A stretch of DNA of 64,000 nt from Parietichytrium sp. I65-24A (Eukaryota > Sar > Bigyra > Thraustochytrida > Thraustochytriidae). The DNA lies in the NCBI GenBank assembly GCA_012862575.1, contig BLSF01000001.1, forward strand, positions 868,001 to 932,000. The letters run 5' to 3'. Below, one piece after another: positions 10,747-21,857 of the stretch. The notes beneath the pieces were generated by a model, which had not been told where the DNA came from, did no database searches, and worked only from the letters and a program-made list of their open reading frames with translations. A program made the translations under genes and the position numbers. Position 1 is the stretch's first letter, and every line of letters begins with the position of its first letter.

Positions 10747-11512
10747 GATCCTCCAGCTCTTTCCGTCTCCTTTGCGTCGCCTCGCCGTGTACACCTGACA
10801 CCTGCACTTACACTGTGACTGTGAATGTGAATTTGACCGTGGCCGTCACGAACGCCTCAAACGTTGGCGAGTCGCACTGCTGTCGCGCGGCGTTTGCAGA
10901 ATTCAGAAATCAGGATTCAGGATTCAGAATTCAGGAATCAGGAATTAGGTTTCTGAGTCCCGGTTTCCAGCAGAACTGAGATCTCAGCAAGTAGCATTCA
11001 GTACCAGTCGAGGAGGACTGCGCGTACGAGTTGAACTAATTACCGCGCATAGGGTACAGTGTAGCGTGCGTACGTGTACCGTACACGTGTATGTTTTACT
11101 CTCAGACCTCAGGCTCTCACGCGTACACCTAGTAGCTAGCTACTAGTAGTAGTAGAAATGAAAGCAAGATTTGGTATTGAGACTGTCAATGAGAGAGGGC
11201 TTATTGATTGTGAGGAACCAAGAACCAAGAACCAAGAACTGAAGCACATCTACCCATATCACTACGAGCACTTAAGCCTCCACATGGGTTCTTCATTATT
11301 TTGCTAGCGCTTCTTAATCTCAGAGTATCGTATCATGTATTCAAATAGTTGTTCTGATTCTTACGGATGTTTAGCGAATTCGGTAGAACTCCATGACTAA
11401 CTCGAGGACCCTCGAGGACCGCGCGAAGAGTCCGCGCACAGCGTGAGGCAGGAGGGTTAAGAGCAGTTAGGTAAATCTAATTAGGTACTATTCTGCCAGA
11501 GAGGTCCGCGGC
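10747..11512. other. Divergent spacer between PH-domain gene and RAD51D
   Basis: No gene is supported. An island of interrupted CAGAATTC-type simple repeat occupies about 10896-10948. A palindrome-rich stretch near 11126-11155 (AGTAGCTAGCTACT) and a short tandem repeat of AACCAAG at about 11216-11238 follow. Promoters of both flanking genes must lie here. Confidence 0.5.
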
Positions 11513-12685
11513 ATGAAGAACGTTCTGCGCGCGTACCTCTCGCAGCCCCACGAGCAAGAGCTGGTCGAGTTCCTGGGGCAACATGGCGTCCACACGGGTA
11601 AGTGTTTTTGAGTTTCCAGAGGCTTTGAGGCTTTGACGACAGGAGATGGCAAGTATGGGAAGTATGGGAAGGATGGCAAGTATTGGAAGGGTGGAAAGAG
11701 TGTGAAGCGCGACCTGACCTGAGCAAAGTGGACAGTGGAGAGGGTGCTGGCGATGGACGAGAAGCAGATGGTGGCACTCTCGGAAGGCAAGTGGACGGCG
11801 CAAGATGTGGCGTACTTGAAGCATTACTTGGCGCAAAAGTGCGCCAGCCAGGCATCGACACTGGCGCAATTGTACGACCATGAGACGTTCTTCGTGCATC
11901 AGCTGTCCACCGGTTGCGAGGGCTTGGACGATTTCCTTGGAGGAGGGTTTCACACTGAAGAGATTACGGAGATCAACGGTCCCTCGGGCGCAGGCAAGAC
12001 CCAGCTTTGCCTGAACGCTATCGCACACCTTCTTGTCAACAAGAGCAAAGTGCGAGCAGCATTTGTCGACACGTGCAATTCGTTCAACGCAGCCCGTTTG
12101 CGGGATATTTGCTTGGCGAAATGCGTGGAGGGCGAAAATGACGCTCAAAAGCTCATGCACACGAAGCGCGCACTCAAGCGCTTGCAGCACTATTCGGCAC
12201 ACAGCCCGGCAGAGCTTTTTGAAGTAATTGCCTCCATATGCGAAACGGAGGAGACGTTCGGGCGAAAGTGCGGGATGCCACTCCGATTGATTGTCGTTGA
12301 CTCCATCACAGCGGTCTTTGCGCCAGTCATAGGCGGCAAGCATGGCGCGCTGGGCTACTCGGCCATGCTTCGCGTTGCTCAAATGCTTCGCACAACTTCA
12401 TCTCGTTTCGGATTAGCTGTGGTCCTCACTAATTCAACGGTCCACGACGCTCACTCGGTGAGCTCTGGTACAGGTTTACGCCCTGCTCTCGGCCTTTCGT
12501 GGGTGTCTGTTCCTAGCACAAGGCTGTTGCTTTTAAAGGGCGCTTCGAAAGACAGCGCTGCGGACGGCCAGAAGATAGAGGTTCAGCTCGCCAAGTCGCC
12601 ACGGTACATGGTCTCCACCACTCGCAGCGCGGGCCCACAAATTCTCCTCTCTAAAAATGGTGCGGAGGATGTTGAGGACGAATAA
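11513..12685 (+). CDS. RAD51D: RAD51D-like recombinase paralogue, two exons
   Basis: The spliced CDS is 11513-11597 joined to 11736-12685, giving 344 residues. Exon 1 encodes the start of the N-terminal helical domain (MKNVLRAYL to GQHGVHT), and the reading frame continues exactly across a GTAAGT donor and a GGACAG acceptor (phase 1) into VERVLAMDEK, matching the family's N-terminal layout. The RecA core has Walker A GPSGAGKT at 110-117 and Walker B LIVVD at 213-217, preceded by STGCEGLDDFLGGG as in RAD51D. RAD51D acts with XRCC2, RAD51B and RAD51C in homologous recombination by assisting RAD51 filaments. The assignment to RAD51D rather than another paralogue rests on the STGCEGLDDFLGGG and DSITAV-PVIGG segments. 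Confidence 0.85.
11598..11735 (+). other. Intron 1 of RAD51D (138 nt)
   Basis: It has a GTAAGT donor and an ACAG acceptor, with a CTGACCTGA branch-like sequence about 20 bases before the acceptor. The middle (11647-11690) is a degenerate 9-11 bp tandem repeat of the type GGAAGTATG, unusual in such a short intron. Confidence 0.85.
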
Positions 12686-12778
12686 TAGACTTTGGGCGAG
12701 GAGTGTTAGGAATGTGTAAAAATGTATCAAAAATGTTTTGCTTGCTCAATTTATGTCAAGCGAACGAATTGAAAAACT

Positions 12779-14926
12779 CTAAACGATACTGCCACCATCG
12801 CACCAGCTTTCACTAAAGCCCATGACCGACTTGCGCCTCTCCTCTTCGCGCGCTCTGTGCACAACGTCCGCCTGTGTGCGCGCAGTGTGCTCTGCACGTA
12901 ATGAAGCGGCTAGTTCCGAATGCCGAGACTGAAGAGCCTGCTTTTCAAGCCACTGTGCTCGCGCCGACTCGAATCGAAGCCTTTCCTCCAGCTCAGCTTC
13001 GCGATGCGACCTCTGGGCAAGCTGGTGTTGGTACTGAAAATTGTGAGCCGCATAGCTGTCTCCATACCCATGTGCTGGGATTTTGTACTGTCCTTGTGAC
13101 CAAGCTGTTTGAGAATCGTAGCCCGTTCCTGCTCGCGGAGTTGTCAGATATCCATGGGCCTCAAATTTGTCAAGGTCGTGCACGCTCCACCGACTCGAGG
13201 CAAGAGAGCGAGCGCTTTTCAGCGGCAAAGTGTAATCTACAACCTTTTCATGTTGCCAGCTATTTTCGCGCTCGACGCGCGAGTCGTGACGGCTGTGCGA
13301 TGATATCTTGCTCTTCTGTTGCTCTTGAGCGGCCAGCTTGTCTTGCTTTTCCTGATATCCTTGCTGCCAGAGCTCCAACCAGTTGGACTGCTCGGAGAGG
13401 TAGCTGTCGCCTCCGCGAGGATCTGACCACGTTGACTCTCCCGACACAGAGTCGTAAAAGAACCGGTCACCGCTCTCCGTATAATGAATGGTCCAATGCG
13501 CAAAGCCTTCCACAACTCCTTCGAGTTCTGAACTTTCCAAAGACTCATCGACGAAGCTAGATTCGATTTGCGTCGCAACGTCTGGTGCCTCATAATCTTC
13601 TTCACTTGTCCTTGTTTGTTCCAGAGACGCGGAATCCATCTCAGAATCTTGCACGGTTGTTGAAGCCGAGAAATTTGCGACGAAATCATTGCAGATCTGC
13701 GGAATGCCAATCGGGAGGTTGAGAGGCTCTGTCTCAATATCTCTTTCCATGACGGTAGTCTTTTGCCCAGAAGTTTCCCTCGCAGACTGAGATTCACTTG
13801 CTGTGCTACGGACGGCAGTTTCGGCTAATCGTGACGTAAGTGACCCCAAGTGCACCGGAGCGGGGCTCTGCGCGACTTTTGCTTCTGCGCTATCTGCCAC
13901 CGATGCTTCATTGCTTGCAACCTCAGCGTTGTGGTTCTTGACATCGACAATGGCGCTCTCCTCTCCAGCTAGAACATCTTGGACTAACATATCGTTTTCA
14001 ATTTTTGCAATGCCTTCCTCCTGCTCATGGTCTTCTTCTACCTCTTTGCTCTCTTGCACGATCTCGACAGAGGACTCTGCCTCCACATCTCCGCTGCTTT
14101 TAGATTCAATGTCAAGCTTTGACTCATCTTCTTCTTCACCATGCTCTCGAGCTACCTCAATGTGTTTTGTAGTGTGACCGCCGTCGTCAACGGAGTGGTC
14201 ATTGCGACTTTGTGTTTCTTTCGCTTTCAAAGCTCGCGCAAGTGCAAGAGTGTCTAGTTCGTTCATGCTGGCGGAGTTGTCGACGTTGGACTGTCTAAGG
14301 GTCGCTGAAAGCTCGCTCAGTTTGTGATCCATCTCCTCTGAGTCAGACTGCAGCTTTCTCAGATGGTACAACTTGCTGCGGACACGGTCTTTTGCACTTG
14401 AATTTGCGGTTGCGGTGGGATTAGACGTTGGAGGTGGCGGTCTGAAAACTACCCTAGTCTCGCCTGTTGACATTGAACGCTGAAAACCTTTCGACATACC
14501 TTGCGCACCTAGATCTTCGTCCTCTTCCACTGGAGATTTTGGGTTCGAACCCTGAACCTTGCAAGTGTGCAAGACTTTGTTTCCATTGGCACTCGATAGA
14601 CCAGGCTTTACCAAACCTTCACCGGCCGGTGACTTTGGCTCCTGCTTTGTTTCACTCTCCTCCGTTTGAATTGCCACTCTTGGTGCAGGTCGACTGCGAA
14701 TGCCAGTGCGCGCTTGGATCATGGTTGGTTTCCGGACAATCCCTGCAGCCGCAGCTCTTCGCTCGGCATCCTCATACTCGCCGTCGTGCTCACACAGCGA
14801 GTCTAGGGCCTCGATATCCGACCCTTTCGTCTCTGGCTCCTCGTCCCAGTCTGCCGAGGCAAAGTTTGCATCTGGCCTCACGTCCCCAAAGGTGTTATTC
14901 ATGCTTCGCAGGTGTACCGAGTTCAT
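12779..14926 (-). CDS. Acidic WW-domain protein
   Basis: This 715-residue protein is mostly acidic, serine-rich and probably disordered from 1 to about 470. A single WW domain lies at about 475-508, with the first tryptophan in AHWTIHYT, aromatic residues in DRFFYDS and the closing tryptophan and proline in STWSDPRG. A charged helical segment rich in R, E and Q (about 610-700) follows and is likely a coiled coil. WW domains bind proline-rich ligands; nothing in the sequence says which. The protein is not otherwise recognised. The ATG at 14926 starts the only long frame. It is convergent with RAD51D, with 93 bases between stops. Confidence 0.7.
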   Translation of the reverse strand: MNSVHLRSMNNTFGDVRPDANFASADWDEEPETKGSDIEALDSLCEHDGEYEDAERRAAAAGIVRKPTMIQARTGIRSRPAPRVAIQTEESETKQEPKSPAGEGLVKPGLSSANGNKVLHTCKVQGSNPKSPVEEDEDLGAQGMSKGFQRSMSTGETRVVFRPPPPTSNPTATANSSAKDRVRSKLYHLRKLQSDSEEMDHKLSELSATLRQSNVDNSASMNELDTLALARALKAKETQSRNDHSVDDGGHTTKHIEVAREHGEEEDESKLDIESKSSGDVEAESSVEIVQESKEVEEDHEQEEGIAKIENDMLVQDVLAGEESAIVDVKNHNAEVASNEASVADSAEAKVAQSPAPVHLGSLTSRLAETAVRSTASESQSARETSGQKTTVMERDIETEPLNLPIGIPQICNDFVANFSASTTVQDSEMDSASLEQTRTSEEDYEAPDVATQIESSFVDESLESSELEGVVEGFAHWTIHYTESGDRFFYDSVSGESTWSDPRGGDSYLSEQSNWLELWQQGYQEKQDKLAAQEQQKSKISSHSRHDSRVERENSWQHEKVVDYTLPLKSARSLASSRWSVHDLDKFEAHGYLTTPRAGTGYDSQTAWSQGQYKIPAHGYGDSYAAHNFQYQHQLAQRSHREAELEERLRFESARAQWLEKQALQSRHSELAASLRAEHTARTQADVVHRAREEERRKSVMGFSESWCDGGSIV

Positions 14927-15076
14927 TTCTCCTGAGCCTCCTTGCCTTAACTTTTCTCAAGGCCGCTGCGCAGATACACGTTGTGTGTTTCGTGTCTGCC
15001 CACACTTTCTTCAACCTCGCTTGTCCCGACTTTGCCTGTGCCGACTGCGAACCAGGCGGAACATATGTATCTTCCG

Positions 15077-15108
<32 letters not shown>

Positions 15109-16407
15109 ATCCTTCCTCTCCAGCGCTGACTTTGGCGCAGGCCTGCACACGTTGGCGATGGTCGTAAGACTTCCTTTCATTCACATGCTACAAGACTCCA
15201 CACTCCATGTTGTGTGAACACGTGTCCCTAGTACTAGTACAGGACCAAATGTAGCAAAGGTTTTGGCCATCGCATTACAAATGCAATTTTGTAAGACCAG
15301 CTCCCAACGTAGTATTTTAACTAGATCTCATCTACGTAAAACAAATCCGTTACCGGATCTTTGTAGTCATTAGGAATTGTCGTAATCACTGGGTAGCGTT
15401 CTGAATGCATTTGGATTGATGAATGGTCTGAGAGTGAATGTTGCTTAAAGGACCGACGCAAGCTATTCCGTAAGCTTGGTCACTCTCCGAATGGTAAGTA
15501 GCTCGTAGCTTCTTTGGTGGAATCTCTTTTCTGCTGCTCTTCCAAAGCTGGGCTCGCCAAAGCTGTGGTACCTGATAATCAACTAGTGTGCAGAGCTTGA
15601 AGTGTGCGGTACCTGGTAAATGATTGTGCAGAGCTTGAAAACATGAGGTACTAACTGTCGATACCTGATGGACAGGTGAGCAAGGCTTGAAAATTGTGCA
15701 AAATTAACCCCCCCCGCAAAAGTGTGGGAAAGCGAAGAAGTCTAGGCTTGCTTTGTGTCAGGTTCAAGCGACTAACTTGCAGCGCGGGGCGGCAACTGCT
15801 CTCCCTTAGAAATTCTTATTGGAATTCTAGCTTGAGCGCGGCAACTGCTCCAAAGCCGCCCCCGCATCCCGCAATACACAGATCGTGCTCCATTCCCCTC
15901 CTTCAAGCACTTTTGTTTTCAGTCGCATGGAAAGCTAAGCATTGTCAAGAGTACAGTTTAAAATTATACTTGACGTCGCTCAGAAACTTGATAATTTTGG
16001 AGCCTCAGATGGCTCGACTGGAGTTCACAACTTGTGAAGCTCGAGCCGTCGAGATGTCGTTCAGCTGTTTGGTTAACATGCTCATGATTCCTGATATCGC
16101 TGGAGAGCTGTTGGGAACTCGAACGGAAAGCGGTGTTCAAGGAAAAGGTATCATCCGCAACGATTGTCATCATTTACTTTTTTGCGCCTTTTGTGCTTTG
16201 TTGTGAATACTGAAAAATTGGACACAATCAAGAATTGAGATACTCAAATGTGCAGTTTTGAGTCGACCAGAAAAGCGCAGGTGTCGGTGAGAATATGTCG
16301 CTTAAGGGGTGATGTGAATTTTTGTAGAGCTTAACTATAAATGAATTGAGTTTTAGATGCGCGCGGGAAAAATGTCATTCTGGAAACTGCACATGCATAC
16401 AGAAAGC
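14927..16407. other. Intergenic region with microsatellite and tandem repeat
   Basis: A CT/TG microsatellite lies at 15079-15108. A degenerate ~40-50 bp tandem repeat lies at 15567-15695. A direct repeat of GCGCGG-GGCAACTGCTC type occurs near 15780 and 15836. An open frame at 15694-16206 has no recognisable content and I did not call it. Confidence 0.5.
15567..15695. repeat. Degenerate tandem repeat, about three copies
   Basis: Units begin GGTACCTG or GATACCTG and end with GAGCTTGAA or GGCTTGAAA, at about 15567, 15608 and 15659. Spacing is 41-51 bases and the copies have diverged, so it is an old local duplication. Confidence 0.6.
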
Positions 16408-18579
16408 TTAATGGCTGCTGATCATGAGCTGGTCCTCTTTTTCAATGTTGGTCTCGGCCTTGCGGCGACGAAGCACAACGAATAATAGAACTCCAATGCA
16501 GCATAGGCCAACAGCTGAACCTACACACACCAGCACGATTAGAAGAGGGAAAGCTTGGCTCTCTGTAGATGGCGACGGCTGGTTCATGATGATGACAGCT
16601 GACCCATTTACGACCTTGACAATTTCGTCTTGGAGGAGGCGCTCGCTGCCCAGCAGAAGACGGTTGTTTTTGCTAGACTCTCCGCAAGTGTCCAGCGCTG
16701 CTTGCACTTCGATCGCGAGCTCTACGTTTGTGTCTTCGACCAGCGACTCGAATGCAGCCCAGTCGTTAGGGGTGAAGGTGAAGGTGTCCACATTGCGAAC
16801 GTTGATCTTTTGGCAATCTTCGTAGCCCCGAGCATTGGTCGCACTAAAGGAGTTTGTGCTCTGTGTGTATGCGTTGCTGTACAAAGAGTAGAAAGGCTCG
16901 CATGAAGTGGATCCGGCAGCCTCGTAGCGGCAAAAGTGCGCGTCCTTGTAGTACGGCGAAGCTTCGACGTTCATCAAGTTGATCTTGTTGTCTACAGTAA
17001 AGACACGGGAAACGCCGCCTGCTGTGACCTTGACGCTGTAGATCTTGAACGTCGTGGCGGTGTTCTCGTCCATCTCTGGAGAAGAGTAAGTCATTTGCAC
17101 GTTGATCGGCTCGTTCATTCCTCCTTGGTTCACTGCAGTCACCTCGACAGGAAACTCCGTGTTGAATGATACGGTGTCGGCTTTGGTGGGGCAAGAGCTT
17201 TGCGCGAACACTGTGTCTGGAAAAGAACCAGTAAAGTCATATGCTTTGGAACTGTCTCCTCCGGTTCGCACGTACGAAGCTGAGGTCTGGATCAGTCCAA
17301 GGTTCTCTACCGCGCAAGTCCCATCGGCATTTGCGTCCATGAGCACACAGCCAGTGGACTTGTAGTTGACCATGCAAATGTGCACCCCGCTGTCAAGTGT
17401 GCAAGTAGCATCCCCGTCTTGCTGAAAGGTCGCATCCTCGAGGTAGATGAATTCTTCTGGAGTCAGCTCTTGGAAATCATCGTCAGAAAGCTTCACTTGA
17501 AGGGTGAAGCCAAGGATAGCTTGTTCAGTAAACAGCCCGTCGCATGTCGTGGCGATGTCAAAGTCGAGAATGTCAAACTTCATGTTGGAGACGTCGCTCA
17601 CCACGGTGGAGCCATCGACGTTCACTTCGACAAGCATGTAGAACTCGGTGCCATTTTCGTAAACCATTCTCCGATCGCCGCACTGTGGTCCAGTCAGTTG
17701 TGGAATCATATCATCGGTGCTCATCGTGAGTGGCAGCGTGTAGAGGATCTTTCCATTCGAAGTCTCCTCGCGAGTGCTTGCGCAGCCTTCGAGGTATGGG
17801 ATGGAAGGCGTGTAGGAGTACAGTGCCGAGGAGGTCTTGGATCCCGACAAACTGAGCGTGACGGCTGCACAGTCTCCGACCTGGAGGAGGACAGACGAAG
17901 GAAGCTCGCACTCATTTTTGTCCGTTTCCTCAAAGTAGCGAAGCTTGACCTGTAGCTCCCAGTTGTCGGTGCTGCCAGCCCCGGTGTTGACTGGCGCGTA
18001 CAAGTCCGTCACGAAGGATGGGCGGTTGATGTCAAAGATGGTGATGATTTCGGTCTCATCCTTGTAAACGGCAACGGCACTGTCGCTGGTCACGGCATCC
18101 TTGAAGAGGAAGAAGACAACAATGTCATCAAAGTTGGAGTATGCAAAGGTGTCTTCAAACACACCATCCCAGTTCACCACACACTGCTTGGACCCAGACC
18201 CGGCCTTCATTGCAACTTTGGTCGGAGTCATCGTCTCTGCTTGGTTGAACACATACGCGTGAGACTGCGTGCAATCTGCAACGTCCTGGTCAAAGATGAG
18301 GGTATAGTGAGTCAGCACGCCGCTGATGTCCCAGCCAGCAACAGAGTCGTACACAGCTCCGTCTCCGTTGGAACCAGACCACGTGACCGCGTCACCAGGA
18401 CTTGCTTTCACGTCAATGGTATCGCTGGTGATGAAGTCGAACTCGGTGACGGTGCAGCAATCCGTGCATTCGCACAGCAGTTCGGAGAACACCCCAGCGT
18501 CAAGTGTGGCTCGAAATGAAGGAGCGGCGGCCGACAGCCCCGCGCTGAGCATGGCTGCTCCAAAGATGTTGCGCAGCAT
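16408..18579 (-). CDS. Type I single-pass membrane protein, unrecognised ectodomain
   Basis: This is a 723-residue protein. Residues 1-22 are a signal peptide (hydrophobic core with small residues AGLSAAA before the likely cleavage site). A long ectodomain follows with many cysteines, including an early CECTDCC cluster near 34-40. A transmembrane helix lies at about 676-703 (FPLLIVLVCVGSAVG onward), then RRRK and a short cytoplasmic tail of 20 residues ending in SSH. The topology (signal, large outside part, stop-transfer) is direct from the sequence. Pairs of hydrophobic beta-like segments such as VVFFLFKD and WELQVKLRYF suggest a beta-rich extracellular module, possibly ZP-like, but I do not recognise the family. 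The ATG at 18579 is chosen because it opens the signal peptide. Confidence 0.7.
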   Translation of the reverse strand: MLRNIFGAAMLSAGLSAAAPSFRATLDAGVFSELLCECTDCCTVTEFDFITSDTIDVKASPGDAVTWSGSNGDGAVYDSVAGWDISGVLTHYTLIFDQDVADCTQSHAYVFNQAETMTPTKVAMKAGSGSKQCVVNWDGVFEDTFAYSNFDDIVVFFLFKDAVTSDSAVAVYKDETEIITIFDINRPSFVTDLYAPVNTGAGSTDNWELQVKLRYFEETDKNECELPSSVLLQVGDCAAVTLSLSGSKTSSALYSYTPSIPYLEGCASTREETSNGKILYTLPLTMSTDDMIPQLTGPQCGDRRMVYENGTEFYMLVEVNVDGSTVVSDVSNMKFDILDFDIATTCDGLFTEQAILGFTLQVKLSDDDFQELTPEEFIYLEDATFQQDGDATCTLDSGVHICMVNYKSTGCVLMDANADGTCAVENLGLIQTSASYVRTGGDSSKAYDFTGSFPDTVFAQSSCPTKADTVSFNTEFPVEVTAVNQGGMNEPINVQMTYSSPEMDENTATTFKIYSVKVTAGGVSRVFTVDNKINLMNVEASPYYKDAHFCRYEAAGSTSCEPFYSLYSNAYTQSTNSFSATNARGYEDCQKINVRNVDTFTFTPNDWAAFESLVEDTNVELAIEVQAALDTCGESSKNNRLLLGSERLLQDEIVKVVNGSAVIIMNQPSPSTESQAFPLLIVLVCVGSAVGLCCIGVLLFVVLRRRKAETNIEKEDQLMISSH

Positions 18580-20797
18580 TGTGCTTAAAATTGAAAGCGA
18601 AAGGGAAATGAGATCTTCTTTGCTTTTGGCTCTGAGTTTCGATTTGGTTGTTTTGGTTCTGCTTTGGCTCTCTGCGTTTTGGGTCTGGGCTGCAGCCAAG
18701 TTGAACCAAAGCAAGGCAATTGAGATGGCAATCTTTGTTGAACCAAAGCAAGGCAATTGAGATTAGGTTAGATCAATCAAAGCCAGGCAATTGAGATGGC
18801 AATCTTTGTGTCCAATAGGTCGAAAATTTTGCTCCAAGCAGAGCTCACAGTTTTAGCTGTTTTGGAGGTTAAGAATCTTGTCATGTTCATGTTGCCTCAA
18901 ATTGGTGCAGTGGCATTCGAGGCGAATCCCACGTTGATCGTGCTGGGCGACGATGCAAGTTGCAATAGGTGATCCAAAAACGTCCCGGAAAATTAGAATT
19001 TAGTTTTCGGGAATCTCGATCCACAGAATTCAGCCCGCGCCATGAGACATCAAGCCGCAAAATATCCACGTGCCTCTTGAGCCTCACAGTTTTGTACGAA
19101 ACTATCCCCTCAAGGTACCAAGATTCTTTCAATGTACCGGGAACAAGCGCTGCGCCCTACCTTGCATTTGACGGTGCACGTTATCGGGACTATGCGTCAT
19201 GGCCCAAGCTTCCAAGCTAGCTTCCTTTCAAGCTAACCCTGGGCACATTTTGTCCTTCCCAGAAGCTTCCCGCAAGCTTTCCTGCATGACTTGCTTCATA
19301 AGCTCGTAAGGGCAGCCACGCATTTCTCATCTCATCGTCGACTGATCTCCTCTCCGATCTCCTAAGCAGCCCCCAAATTCAGAATCAGAATTTAGAATTC
19401 AGACTCCACAAGTATTCAGCACTTGACTCGCTAACAGCTACTATGCACTTTAGCTAGGATAGACTACAGTAGAATTCATATCTACCTGCACCGAATAGAC
19501 CGAATAGTAGTAGTTTGCTCAAGTCTTTTTTTTTCGCAGAGTAAGTTTGTGTTGAAGAAAGCTCGCATTTTCAGAATCATCTTAGATTGAAACGAAACCC
19601 GATTTGGAACGAAGACATACTGGACAAAATTGTGACACAGGGACAAAAGACAGTATGCCGAAAACACGGCCATCGGTCCCATCCATGCATCCGTCCGTTT
19701 GATCCGAATTCCGCATTTCCATAGCGAGCACTTGAACGTCGTCAGGGCTGCTCATGCGCTTGCGAGAGGAAACGTCATATTGCCGCTTTTGCCGTCTGGC
19801 TTCTCCATATCGGTTTTGCTTCGCCGCTGTATTTTGCAGTTCCGCCCCCGACAGGGTAGGCTGAATCGGCGAAAGGAATCATTGCTGCCGGATCCTGATC
19901 TCTTCGAGGCTGCAATCTTTTTGCAGCCCGGGCAGACCCACCGCCAGTCAAATGCCTTCCGCGCCATTCATTCAACCTGGGCGTGAACTCTGAATCCTGC
20001 GTCCCTCCAGTCCCTCCTGCCTCCTGGGCAAAGGTCAAAAGGGCTACTAAAACTTGAGTCCGGCCACGTGGTGCCGGCGTCTAATTCGTCTCATTTGTAG
20101 AATTTGTAGAATTTGTATAATGTGTACTCGCTTCCTCCCATCTACCACCTACCATCTTCCGTCTCCCAATTTTTCAGCATCATCGCATCGCATCGCCAAT
20201 TGTCCGCGTTGTCAAAAAAAATATATGAAAGGAAGAAGAGCCGTGCCACCCATCGCAAGAACCCGAAAATCACGGTTCTCCGTTGAAGAACCCGAATTAA
20301 TTCAAACACCGGTGCTACCGGTGCCCTAAGTATCGCTGCTAGCTGAGCTAGGAGCCAAGAACGGTAAAGTGGCAAACAATAGAGTGTCCTCGCGGACACC
20401 TACGCTCCTAAGTGCAAGCTAGTCCGAAGAGGTATGGTGCATCGCCAAAGACGAGTTCTCACGCGATCTGATGAAAGAGTGGAAGTGTGAAAGAGTGAAA
20501 GATTGACGGTCAACAAGTCATAGTTGGGATCTGACTGACCAAAGACTGCTCGTCCTCTTGCGCTCTGTTCTGCCTCGAAAAGGCTGAAAAAGAGAGAGAT
20601 AGAAAGATAGAAAGATAGATAGATAGAGAGCGTGCGTGTTTGTAAGCAATCCAATCTGTTAGTCTCGAGGAAAGTGCTCTAAAGCCTAGTCTGTGAGTTG
20701 GTTTTACAGATTCGACGAGAAGGCAAGAAGGGCATCAGCATCCAAGTCATCAAAGAACGCAATCGATGCGAAAGAGAAGCGCTGCGAATTGGTGAAG
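18580..20797. other. 2.2-kb intergenic region
   Basis: No gene is supported. It holds a three-copy ~37-bp repeat (18701-18811), a stretch rich in AAGCTT-like words (about 19205-19310), a CAGAATT island (19376-19403), a 9-bp tandem repeat of GTAGAATTT (20093-20119), a C-rich tract (20131-20168) and a GATA/GAGA tract (20588-20630). The last three lie on the coding strand of the following gene. Confidence 0.5.
18701..18811. repeat. Three-copy ~37-bp tandem repeat
   Basis: Units start near 18701, 18738 and 18777 and share AAGCAAGGCAATTGAGAT; the first and third also share GGCAATCTTTG. They lie just upstream of the signal-peptide gene, in its promoter region. Confidence 0.75.
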
Positions 20798-21811
20798 ATG
20801 ATGGAGATGGAGGGGCCTAGTGCGCTGTTGACGAAGATTCAAGCTGCGGAACGCGAACGTCTGGAGCGCGGCGCAGAACAAAGTGTGATTTTGGCGGACT
20901 TGCGGTTGGAAAATATTGCGCTTCGGTCTCGCGCGCGTCGAATGGAAGGGGCAATTATGCACGCGGAAGTGCTTAAGGAGTACGAAGCCGAAGCGGCACG
21001 CGTGTATGGCCGTGCAGAGGCGACTCGTCGGGCAGCTGCGGCGGCGATGGAAGCTGTTCTGAAAGAGTACGACCAAAGAAGAGATGATGAGAGATCGGAC
21101 TATGTGTTTGAGACCGAGCGCAGCCGAATGCAGATGCAGAGTAGTACAGCACGAGTCGCTCTAAAGGAGCTGCAAGATTTAGAGTCAGAAAACGTAGCGC
21201 TGCGCGAAGAGAGGTTTCGACTGATGGCGAAGCAGCGCAAGGACGCGATAAACAGGACCGCTGTTGGAAGGGGTGCGCGTGAGCTTGCAGCGCTCAGTAG
21301 CGAGGGAAGAGCACTTGCTCGAGAGCTGGAGAACGAGCGTCTACGACGGGCGTCTAGCCACGCGCATGCCACCAAAGCTAGCGAAGATGCCATGCTACTT
21401 GAAGGACGGCGCAGCGCGCTGGCTACGGAGCAAAAAATGGTGGAGGAAGAAGTCCATCTCTTGCGAGTGCACGCAGGGGCTGTTTTGGACGAAAGAAATC
21501 GCGAGGCAGTATTGCAGAGATTTGTTGCAAAACACTCCTCGGGAAGTGCCGGTCGACAGGATCCACCGGGGGAAATGGAGCTTACGTTGTCGCTTATTGA
21601 TAAAACGAAGAGACAGATTGAGTCGGAGCTCGCTAAAATTGAGAGAGTTCTCCAAGAGAGGAGTGACGGGTCAGGCTCTTCACCTGCGGTAATAGTAGCC
21701 AAACTGAAGGTCGAGCTAGACAAGTTCCGCGCGGAGCTCTTGCAAACGCTTCGTCGGGAAGAGCGGGTTGCTGACGCTATTGTTGATGTTGTTCGGGCTC
21801 GTTCTAGTTGA
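20798..21811 (+). CDS. Coiled-coil protein of unknown function
   Basis: From the ATG at 20798 the protein is 337 residues, almost entirely alpha-helical with heptad-like spacing and very rich in A, R, E and L. It has no recognisable catalytic motif. In-frame codons upstream (back to about 20710: RFDEKARRASASK onward) look coding, and a good acceptor (GGTTTTACAG, ending 20709) precedes them. The true start may therefore lie in a short upstream exon I could not identify. A polyadenylation-like AATAAA occurs at 21814-21819, right after the stop. The gene is convergent with the SART3-like gene, 46 bases apart. Confidence 0.65.
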   Translation: MMEMEGPSALLTKIQAAERERLERGAEQSVILADLRLENIALRSRARRMEGAIMHAEVLKEYEAEAARVYGRAEATRRAAAAAMEAVLKEYDQRRDDERSDYVFETERSRMQMQSSTARVALKELQDLESENVALREERFRLMAKQRKDAINRTAVGRGARELAALSSEGRALARELENERLRRASSHAHATKASEDAMLLEGRRSALATEQKMVEEEVHLLRVHAGAVLDERNREAVLQRFVAKHSSGSAGRQDPPGEMELTLSLIDKTKRQIESELAKIERVLQERSDGSGSSPAVIVAKLKVELDKFRAELLQTLRREERVADAIVDVVRARSS

Positions 21812-21857
21812 GCAATAAAAGCACTCAGGGTCTACTCAGAACAGCCTGGAGTTTCGT

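Noticed and set aside
14535-14560. A GGTTCGAACCC box
   Set aside because: It lies inside the WW-domain gene and no cloverleaf can be drawn around it.
15694-16206. Open frame of 170 codons downstream of a tandem repeat
   Set aside because: No domain or signal; no convincing coding composition.
20588-20630. GATA/GAGA tracts as mobile-element remnants
   Set aside because: They are simple microsatellites with no flanking element structure or terminal repeats.
20693-20709. A 17-base intron GTGAGT...TTTTACAG before the coiled-coil gene
   Set aside because: Far shorter than the two supported introns (119 and 138 bases); more likely a chance donor next to an acceptor of a longer intron.
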